From positions 1 through 7,141 of the forward strand of contig JADLBI010000066.1 in the NCBI GenBank assembly GCA_020847775.1: a stretch of 7,141 nucleotides of DNA. The letters are read 5' to 3'. The translations under genes and the position numbers were made by a program. Shown piece by piece: positions 1 to 5,347 of the stretch (the stretch's first letter is position 1; every line of letters starts with the position of its first letter). Source of the DNA: Opitutaceae bacterium. GTDB taxonomy: Bacteria > Verrucomicrobiota > Verrucomicrobiia > Opitutales > Opitutaceae. Under the pieces are notes generated by a model, which was not told the DNA's origin, did no database searches, and was given only the letters and a program-made list of their open reading frames with translations.

Positions 1-1022
1 CGGAAACGGTTGTTGTCGCCCTTAAAAAACGTGTCCGCACCGGTGTAACGCCCTGTCCCGGCCAAATCGATGATTGAAGCCGCCCGCTCATAAGCTCCGT
101 GCAGGGGAGTGTGCCGCCACGGAGTGTTGGTCAGATAGGCGAAAAACAAGATGCCAGCGACCGACAGCGCGCCGGCCGCGCCGACCAGGGCGGGAAGCCG
201 CCAGCGCCGGGCGAGCGCAAACAAGCCCAGCAAGGAGACGAGCGCGACCAGTGACGAACGATTGTTGGTCGCCAGTGAGGCACCGATCAAAATCAGGCTT
301 GCGACGGCGGCCCAGCCCGGTCGCGTCGGCTCGTAGCGGTGATAACATAGCACTCCGCCTGCCACCAGCAGCGTGCCGACCAAGTCTCCTTTGTAGGCGA
401 TCAGGGCGTTGCCCCGCAGCGTGAGGACATCGTAAAAGAACCCCGGGAACAGCTCGGTGAGCGGATAAAGCACCAGCATGGCGATACTGCCAACGATGAC
501 GCATTGCAGCAGCCACGCGCGGTGCCGCGCGTGGGCGGCCAGGGCCTGCGCGATGAAGAAGAGCGCGGCGTAGTAAACCGTGGCGTAATCGCGGATGGCG
601 TTGAACCCGTGGGCGCGCACATCGAGCGGTATCCGCAGGCTGCAGAGGATCATCCACAGGAGAATGAGCAGATTCAGGCTGTCGCGACGCACTGGGCGGA
701 CCTGCCGAAACGCGCTTTGCACGAGCAGGGCGGCGCCTGCCACCAGCAACACAAATTCAGCCGGCAGCAGGGGGAAGAAGCTCAGCAACGAGACTTGGGC
801 GAAACCACGGTTGCCAGCGGTATAGCCGAAGAGAATGCCGCCCAGAAAGATCACATCGAACGGCATCTGAAAAAACCGCGTCAACGCCAGCGTAGCCAGA
901 AAACCGCCCACGAGCATGGGCCAAAAAAATTCCTGCTGGGCGAGTTGCGTCCCCAGCCACAAGGCCAGCACGGCCGAGCAGATCGCGGCCAGTCGGTTAC
1001 GCCAGAGTGGGGAGACGGTCAT
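1..1022 (-). CDS. O-antigen polymerase/ligase-like membrane protein (Wzy/WaaL type), partial
   Basis: This is the N-terminal 340 residues of a protein whose frame stays open through the left edge, so its C-terminus and stop lie outside the window. The start is ATG at 1022 on the minus strand. An in-frame TAG lies two codons upstream (1031-1029), which excludes a longer start. The protein is very hydrophobic, with about eight or nine likely membrane segments, for example near residues 11-28, 54-67, 88-103, 115-128, 148-162, 172-188, 213-227, 238-251, 257-270 and 278-297. Motifs fit the O-antigen ligase/polymerase family (Wzy_C type): NNRSSL at 253-258, matching the usual small-residue/Arg motif in a membrane segment, then a periplasmic-looking loop from about 298 ending in DNNRF. 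The family's Arg-rich loop motif would continue past the edge. Such proteins polymerise or transfer lipid-linked glycans on the periplasmic face. The flippase gene is 45 bp upstream on the same strand, probably in one operon. Family is fairly sure; polymerase versus ligase cannot be decided here. Confidence 0.82.
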   Translation of the reverse strand, partial: MTVSPLWRNRLAAICSAVLALWLGTQLAQQEFFWPMLVGGFLATLALTRFFQMPFDVIFLGGILFGYTAGNRGFAQVSLLSFFPLLPAEFVLLVAGAALLVQSAFRQVRPVRRDSLNLLILLWMILCSLRIPLDVRAHGFNAIRDYATVYYAALFFIAQALAAHARHRAWLLQCVIVGSIAMLVLYPLTELFPGFFYDVLTLRGNALIAYKGDLVGTLLVAGGVLCYHRYEPTRPGWAAVASLILIGASLATNNRSSLVALVSLLGLFALARRWRLPALVGAAGALSVAGILFFAYLTNTPWRHTPLHGAYERAASIIDLAGTGRYTGADTFFKGDNNRF

Positions 1023-1067
1023 GTAGGCCTAGCCCAAGCGAATTCACCAGCCGGAGCAAAACGAGAA

Positions 1068-2342
1068 TCAGGCGGCGGCATCATTTTCAGTAGGCTTGAC
1101 GCCCGCGCAGCGGCGGCGCGCCAGCGTGCGGTTGAGCAGCCACGGCAGCAACGGACTCCACCACAGCCAAAGGGTGAAAGCGTGCCGACCACACGAGGCC
1201 GTGATGATGCCGCCGCCAATCAACACCGCCGCGCCAGTCAGATCCACGCGGGCGCAATCCTGCTCGCGCCGGACCGCCAGCAGCAGCAGGTGGTAAAACT
1301 GGCCGGTGATGACCGCGGTGCTGAAAAATCCAGCGGGCGCGATCCAGTGCAGCGCCGCACTGTAGCGTTGATCCACGAGTGGCCCGACCAGCCAAGGCAT
1401 GACGAGATCGAGCAGGAGCACCCCGGCGATGGCCAGTAGCGCGAACGCCGCCGCCAGCAGGTCCACTCGGCGGCGTAACACCCGCAGCGACTCCGGGTCG
1501 GCGCGATCACCGAGGGTGAACAGGCCGGGTTGGAATAACTGTTTGAGCACCGCGCCGACCAGAATCGGCCCGATGACCGCAATATTTCCAGCCAAGGTGT
1601 AGAACCCCGTTTCCACGCTGCCGAAGTTGCCCGCGACGATCCAGCGATTCACACCGACTAGCGCCCAATCGGCCAGCGCGAGGAGGGTGAAGGTTGGGCC
1701 AAGGTAAACCGATGGGACCGGTGCGCAAGGTGAGTTGGCCGAGGCGCGCCAATATTGGCGAAACACCCACGCGACTAGCGCCAGACCGATGAGCGTGTGG
1801 GCAGTCAGCCCGGCGTAGAGTCCCCCGACGCCGATCAGCAAAAAGAACAGCAGCGGTAAAAACGTGCGCGTGAGCGAGCCGACGGCCGAGACGCCGCAAT
1901 CCCGCCAATGCTCCCGGTTCACCTGCAAGGCGGTCGCGCCCAGCATGGACAGCGAAAGCGCGGCCGCGCAAACGAGTAGCGGCGGGAAGACCAACCAAGC
2001 GGCTTGTCCAGTCAGCCCGAAAATCGCGCCCGCGCCGGCGAGCACGACAATAAGCAACCATCGCGCTTTGGCGCACCACAAACGCAGCACCTGCCGTAGC
2101 AATGTTGGCTTATCGGGCTCGGCCGCCCAATGGCGGCTGGTGTATTTGATCAAGCCGGCGTGGACCACCCACATGCCCACGGTGGTGAAGCTCATGAACA
2201 CGCCGTAGTCACCGAGCACTTCCGGCGGCACCAGCCACGAGGATAATTTCACTCCGATGATACCGCAGAGCACGCCGACGAACTGGGCCAACACCACGGG
2301 CGTGAGGCGTTGCGCGAGATCGCGGCGGGCCAAGGTCGTCAT
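1068..2342 (-). CDS. Wzx-like polysaccharide flippase (MOP superfamily)
   Basis: A 424-residue polytopic inner-membrane protein, close to the usual length of Wzx/PST-type exporters. The N-terminus (residues 1-60) has the typical layout: a short charged segment, a membrane helix with LAQFVGVLCGIIG, then PPEVLGDYGVF, matching the conserved 'lgp.efG.y' region of lipopolysaccharide flippases. About ten to twelve hydrophobic segments follow, including residues 95-110, 116-138, 160-180, 182-193, 218-230, 253-268, 293-318 and 368-383. Residues near 226-250 (DWALVGVNRWIVAGNF, then ETGFYTL) resemble the second-half motif in which an internal helix precedes 'G.Y'. The role would be moving undecaprenyl-linked oligosaccharide across the inner membrane for the Wzy-like protein encoded just downstream. 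The frame continues upstream of ATG 2342 as far as 2471, but those 43 residues are polar and run into the opposite gene, so ATG 2342 is preferred. No clear ribosome binding site is seen; a hairpin touches the start. The substrate is unknown. Confidence 0.85.
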   Translation of the reverse strand: MTTLARRDLAQRLTPVVLAQFVGVLCGIIGVKLSSWLVPPEVLGDYGVFMSFTTVGMWVVHAGLIKYTSRHWAAEPDKPTLLRQVLRLWCAKARWLLIVVLAGAGAIFGLTGQAAWLVFPPLLVCAAALSLSMLGATALQVNREHWRDCGVSAVGSLTRTFLPLLFFLLIGVGGLYAGLTAHTLIGLALVAWVFRQYWRASANSPCAPVPSVYLGPTFTLLALADWALVGVNRWIVAGNFGSVETGFYTLAGNIAVIGPILVGAVLKQLFQPGLFTLGDRADPESLRVLRRRVDLLAAAFALLAIAGVLLLDLVMPWLVGPLVDQRYSAALHWIAPAGFFSTAVITGQFYHLLLLAVRREQDCARVDLTGAAVLIGGGIITASCGRHAFTLWLWWSPLLPWLLNRTLARRRCAGVKPTENDAAA

Positions 2343-2343
2343 C

Positions 2344-2366
2344 GCGGACCAAACTTTCTGGTCCGC
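2344..2366. repeat. Perfect inverted repeat next to the flippase start codon
   Basis: The arms GCGGACCA (2344-2351) and TGGTCCGC (2359-2366) are perfectly complementary, 8 bp each, around a 7-nt centre. On the minus strand the repeat ends one base before the flippase ATG (2342), where a ribosome binding site would normally be. In the flippase transcript it could fold into a GC-rich stem that affects translation initiation. As DNA it could be an operator. Neither role is shown by the sequence. Confidence 0.5.
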
Positions 2367-2390
2367 CGCCGCAATGCAATCCTGCGGCGG
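2366..2390. repeat. Second perfect inverted repeat, abutting the first
   Basis: The arms CCGCCGCA (2366-2373) and TGCGGCGG (2383-2390) are perfectly complementary, 8 bp each, with a 9-nt loop. It shares base 2366 with the neighbouring inverted repeat, so the two form a tandem pair. No T-run follows on either strand, so it is not a typical intrinsic terminator. An operator or an RNA structure in the 5' leader of the flippase transcript is possible. Confidence 0.45.
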
Positions 2391-2448
2391 AGCAACGCTG
2401 GCTTGCGCCGCAACGGTAAAACCAGTCGTTTGATCGCGCCCAGCCGTG

Positions 2449-3498
2449 ATGCGCGTCGCCCTCGATACCAACGCCCTCTACACCACCCGCGCGGGTGTGG
2501 CGCGTTATGTGCGCGGCATGCAGCAGGGGCTGGCCACTTTGCGCGATGCCGATTTGCATGTGATCCCGTGGGTGTGGACGGTGGAGAATTTTGATTACGC
2601 GCAGCCGCAACGCCTGCTCAAGACCGCTTGGCGCGAGGGCGTGTGGGCGCGCACGACCGGTCGGGTGCGATTGCGCTCAGTGGATCTGTTGCACTCGACC
2701 CACCTGCCGCTGCTCGCGCGTCCGTCGGTGCCGCAGGTGGTGACCTTGCACGATCTGGCGGTATTGCGGCATCCGGAGCGTTTCCGTGCTTGGCAGCGTC
2801 ACAGCGGCGTTCGCCGATTGAGGCAACTAGCCGGGGCCGACCGAATCATCGCGGTCAGCCAATTCACCGCGGACGAGGCCATTGCGCTGCTCGGCCTCTC
2901 GGCGCGGAGGATCAGCGTGGTGCATCATGGGGTGACTCTGGCGGAAGCCGAGGAGGTGCCCGCTGAACTGCCGGCGGAGTTTTTCTTATTCGTGGGTTCG
3001 CTCGAGCCCGGCAAGAATCTCGCCCTGCTCCGGCAGGTTTGGCTGGCGGCGGCGGCCGAGGGTAAAACGCTACCGCCTTTGTTGATCGTGGGTTCGCGCT
3101 GGGCGGGCGTGGCGCGCGAAGGCGAGGCACCCGTGGGCTGGCGTTTTCTTGGGTATCAACCCGACGAGGTTCTGCTGGCCTTGTATCGTCGCGCGCGGGC
3201 GTTGTTGTTTCCCAGTGTTTACGAGGGCTTCGGGCTCCCGGTGTTGGAAGCCATGGCGGCGGGCTGCCCCGTGATCTGCGGGCGGGTGGCGAGTTTGCCC
3301 GAGGTCGGCGGCGATGCGGTCAATTACGCGGCCCTGAACGTGACGGGTTTTCTGGCGGCGGCGCGGCACATGTTGAGTGGCGACGCGTTGCGTATGGGGC
3401 TGATCGCGGCGGGTCGCGCGCGGGCGGCGTTGTTTAACTGGGAGACTTGCGCGCGGGCCACCGCGGCAGTCTATCGTCAAACTTTGGCGCGAGCATGA
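2449..3498 (+). CDS. Family 4 glycosyltransferase (GT-B fold)
   Basis: A 349-residue retaining glycosyltransferase of the GT4 type, cytoplasmic or bound to the inner leaflet, that would move a sugar from a nucleotide-sugar to a lipid-linked acceptor. The N-terminal domain opens with MRVALDTNAL and a Gly/Arg segment at residues 14-20 (RAGVARY, the place of the usual 'GIGRY'). THPL-type and TLHDLAVLRHPE motifs follow at about 84-110, then AVSQFT at 135-140. The C-terminal domain begins near 178 with FLFVGSLEPGKN, whose Lys189 is a typical GT4 nucleotide-binding residue. The signature PSVYEGFGLPVLEAMAAG spans 255-272, with Glu259 and Glu267 as the E-x7-E pair. No key residue is missing. ATG 2449 gives a natural N-terminus; GTG at 2446 is an in-frame alternative one codon earlier. 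The stop overlaps the next gene's start (ATGA), suggesting coupled translation. Donor and acceptor sugars cannot be told from sequence; mannosyl or similar transfer is common in relatives. Confidence 0.93.
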   Translation: MRVALDTNALYTTRAGVARYVRGMQQGLATLRDADLHVIPWVWTVENFDYAQPQRLLKTAWREGVWARTTGRVRLRSVDLLHSTHLPLLARPSVPQVVTLHDLAVLRHPERFRAWQRHSGVRRLRQLAGADRIIAVSQFTADEAIALLGLSARRISVVHHGVTLAEAEEVPAELPAEFFLFVGSLEPGKNLALLRQVWLAAAAEGKTLPPLLIVGSRWAGVAREGEAPVGWRFLGYQPDEVLLALYRRARALLFPSVYEGFGLPVLEAMAAGCPVICGRVASLPEVGGDAVNYAALNVTGFLAAARHMLSGDALRMGLIAAGRARAALFNWETCARATAAVYRQTLARA

Positions 3499-4403
3499 AA
3501 ACGTGCGTCATGGGGGTGGTCGCCGCGTGGCATCGGCCGGAATTACTGCGCCGCCTGCTGGCATCTTTGCACGGGCAAGGGTCGGCGCTGATCGGTATCG
3601 TGGTCGTGGACAATGGCGGCACGCGGGCGCACGAGGCGGAGCTGCGCGCGATCTCGCCCGTGCCGTTGCACTGGGATGAGCCGGGCGAAAATCTCGGCAC
3701 CGGCGGCGGCATAGCGCGCTGTTTGGAGGCCGCGCTTCGACGGCCCGATACGACCCATTGCTGGATTATGGATGACGACATGGTCGCGACTGCCGGGGTG
3801 CTTCCAACCATGCTGGACGCCATGACGGCGGCGCGGGCCGATGCTGTCTCGCCGCTGTTGAGCGATAATCAGGGTCGCATCGCGTGGTTTCCCGGGCCTT
3901 TGCCGCAGCCAGCTTGGGATGAGATACGCCGAGGGCTGACGCCAATCGAGTTTCAGGCGCGTTGCGGCACCGCAGCGTTGCGCTGGAACTGGTCCATCTG
4001 GGCGAGCATGGTGGTCACTCGCCGAGCGGTGGAGCGCATCGGTCTGCCGAATCCACTCCTGTGGTATCAGGGCGCGGATATCGAATACACGCTGCGGCTT
4101 TCCGCCCGGTTCAACACTGTGCTCGCACCGGCGGCGGTCTGCCAGCACTTGAGTCCGCCGATTTCACCAGATGCATGCGCGCGCAAAGTATGCCAATCGT
4201 TGCAAAACGCGGCCTATACCGCGGTGCGGCTGCGGCACGGACGCCGGATATTGCGCCACTTGCCGGGCAACCATTTTCGTTACTGGCGGGCGCGGGGATA
4301 TTCGCTGCGTGCGCTGGGCGCATCACTCAAGGCGTTTTGGCGCGGCGCGGTGCTGGGGCGACCGGTGGGAGTGGATAGGGCGAACGGGTATCAGAGCCCT
4401 TGA
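3495..4403 (+). CDS. Family 2 glycosyltransferase, GlfT2/rhamnosyl-like (DDD motif)
   Basis: A 302-residue inverting GT-A enzyme. The Rossmann-like start MKTCVMGVVAAWHRPELL is followed by IVVVDNGG (35-42), the nucleotide-binding Asp. NLGTGGG at 66-72 and WIMDDDM at 90-96 come next, where Asp93-95 are the metal and donor ligands. The combination of a Gly-rich 'N.G.GGG' and a DDD triplet resembles galactofuranosyl (GlfT2) and some rhamnosyltransferases rather than plain DXD GT2 enzymes. GADIEYTLRL at 193-202 is the acceptor/catalytic-base region, with Asp195 and Glu197. The C-terminal part (235-290) is basic and amphipathic and ends in AVLGRPVG, as is common in cell-surface GT2 enzymes. ATG 3495 is chosen because it overlaps the GT4 stop by four bases; a 16-residue longer start at 3447 would lie inside the GT4 gene. 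The stop lies inside the convergent GT9 gene's end. The family is certain; the sugar is inferred only loosely. Confidence 0.92.
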   Translation: MKTCVMGVVAAWHRPELLRRLLASLHGQGSALIGIVVVDNGGTRAHEAELRAISPVPLHWDEPGENLGTGGGIARCLEAALRRPDTTHCWIMDDDMVATAGVLPTMLDAMTAARADAVSPLLSDNQGRIAWFPGPLPQPAWDEIRRGLTPIEFQARCGTAALRWNWSIWASMVVTRRAVERIGLPNPLLWYQGADIEYTLRLSARFNTVLAPAAVCQHLSPPISPDACARKVCQSLQNAAYTAVRLRHGRRILRHLPGNHFRYWRARGYSLRALGASLKAFWRGAVLGRPVGVDRANGYQSP

Positions 4404-5323
4404 AGCCAGCGTTGAATGTCCGTCCACACGGCATCGGTGGTGTGATGCAGCAGGCAGTGCGGCAGGTCGAAACGGCAATAGTCATGGCATGGCTTGAAGC
4501 GGCACGGCGCGCCTTCGATCCAAGCCGCGCGGGCATGCCGCGGGGTAAATCGCTCGGGTAGCTGTGGGCCGAAGAGGGTATAGGTCGGCACACCGCTTAG
4601 CGCGGCGAGATGCCCCGGCCCGGAATCGTTGCCGACGAATCGGTCCGCGCCCGCGAGGTGCTCGAGTAGCACTTCGAGATCGGTCAACGCCTCGTCGAGC
4701 ACGGTCACGCGCCAACCGGCGTTGCGCAACCGGGTCGCGATGATGTCGTAGCGTTCGCGTGGCCAGCGGCGGGTGGGCTGCGCCGCACCACAGTGGATGA
4801 CCACATGATTGCCGTTGGGCACAGTCGCGGGCGGTGGCGGCAGTGCCCAACCGAAGCTGTCAGCCAGCGCGCGCCAATACGCGGCGCGATGCGGTTCGTG
4901 GGGTGTGGCCAGCGCGCGGCGCAAGATGAAACCGGAACCGGCCCGGGGAAATCCGCGCAGATCGCGAAGGCCCGCCCAGCGCAGAAAAAGATGCTCACGC
5001 GGATCGGGCCGGGCGGAAACGGCCGCATTTAATTTTTCCGCGCGCAGTTGCCGGGCCACGGCGCGCATCTCGCGCCACGGCCAGTGGTGGAAGCGGTATT
5101 TGCCGCGAAACTCGGTCCATGGCGCGGTGAACTCGATCAGCTCCACGGCGGGCGCGAAACGCCGCAGGAGCGGTGCGGCGTGTGGTTTGGCCAGCAGGGT
5201 CACGCGGCCGTGGCGGGCGGCTTCGCGCAAAAACGGCATGGCCAGCGCGAGGTCGCCGAGGCCCCACAGTTCGGCCACGAGCAAATGCGTTGGACAGGTT
5301 GGAGTTGGTTTTGCCAAGCGCAT
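4391..5323 (-). CDS. Family 9 glycosyltransferase (heptosyltransferase-type)
   Basis: A 310-residue GT-B protein of the ADP-heptose:LPS heptosyltransferase family. The N-terminal domain starts HLLVAELWGLGDLALAMPF (13-31), the family's 'GD.....P' motif. The C-terminal domain starts VVIHCGAAQPTRRWP (174-188), matching 'h.ga..~.k.Wp'. The donor-binding signature GNDSGPGHLAALSGVP (231-246) then TLFGP (249-253) is intact. Near the C-terminus, four cysteines stand at 274, 279, 283 and 290. ATG 5323 gives 12 residues before the first strand. The frame stays open upstream to 5866, but that stretch lies antisense to the exosortase and is low-complexity Arg/Pro/His-rich, so it is rejected. The gene is single on its strand: its 3' end overlaps the GT2 end by 13 bp and its start is 24 bp from the exosortase start. 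It probably adds a heptose or other sugar to a lipid-A-core-like or lipid-linked acceptor; the true donor is unknown. Confidence 0.9.
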   Translation of the reverse strand: MRLAKPTPTCPTHLLVAELWGLGDLALAMPFLREAARHGRVTLLAKPHAAPLLRRFAPAVELIEFTAPWTEFRGKYRFHHWPWREMRAVARQLRAEKLNAAVSARPDPREHLFLRWAGLRDLRGFPRAGSGFILRRALATPHEPHRAAYWRALADSFGWALPPPPATVPNGNHVVIHCGAAQPTRRWPRERYDIIATRLRNAGWRVTVLDEALTDLEVLLEHLAGADRFVGNDSGPGHLAALSGVPTYTLFGPQLPERFTPRHARAAWIEGAPCRFKPCHDYCRFDLPHCLLHHTTDAVWTDIQRWLQGL

Positions 5324-5347
5324 GGAGTTAAGTTTTCTCTTCGTCGC
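5324..5347. promoter_or_regulatory. 24-bp divergent gap between GT9 and exosortase starts
   Basis: Only 24 bp lie between two divergent ATG codons. The stretch is AT-richer than its surroundings. It begins GGAGTTAAG on the plus strand, but that GGAG is 20 bp from the exosortase start and too far to serve as its ribosome binding site. On the minus strand, GAAGAG lies about 13 bases before the GT9 ATG, which is a weak, distant match. The gap is too short for two promoters, so at least one promoter must lie inside the opposite gene, or a start is used further in. Confidence 0.45.

Larger units (their letters stand above)
2343..2448. promoter_or_regulatory. Divergent intergenic region between flippase and GT4 genes
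   Basis: These 106 bp separate two genes read in opposite directions, so the start signals of both transcripts should lie here or just inside the genes. The half next to the flippase (2344-2390) is filled by two adjacent inverted repeats, listed separately. The half next to the GT4 gene (2391-2448) has no symmetrical element I trust. I looked for -35/-10 pairs on both strands and found no convincing match to the sigma-70 consensus. Neither start codon has a Shine-Dalgarno sequence at normal spacing. Confidence 0.5.

Noticed and set aside
88..657. 189-codon minus-strand frame near the left edge
   Set aside because: It overlaps the open Wzy-like frame, which is strongly hydrophobic and continuous from 1022 to the edge. 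This alternative is an Arg/Ala-rich shadow.
1024..1031. Palindrome TAGGCCTA just before the Wzy-like start
   Set aside because: Eight bases is short enough to occur by chance, and it has no partner or repeat elsewhere in the window.
1276..1290. CAG-type trinucleotide run
   Set aside because: It encodes a Leu run in a flippase membrane helix (LLLL near residues 352-355), so coding constraint explains it.
504..1439. Long plus-strand open frame, 311 codons
   Set aside because: It lies antisense to the Wzy-like and flippase genes, and its product is a low-complexity Gln/Arg/Glu/His-rich string with no family motifs. This is typical of a shadow frame in GC-rich DNA.
1507..2079. 190-codon minus-strand frame inside the flippase
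   Set aside because: It is on the same strand but in another frame. The overlapping flippase frame has clear membrane segments and family motifs, whereas this one is Arg-rich and soluble-looking without motifs.
2391..2448. Possible sigma-70 promoter with TTGCGC at 2403-2408
   Set aside because: There is no acceptable -10 hexamer at 16-18 bp spacing on the plus strand, and the minus strand gives no better pair.
5048..5347. Upstream extension of the exosortase frame, adding 100 residues
   Set aside because: It runs antisense through the GT9 gene and has no membrane helix or motif. Exosortases start close to their first helix, which ATG 5348 supplies.
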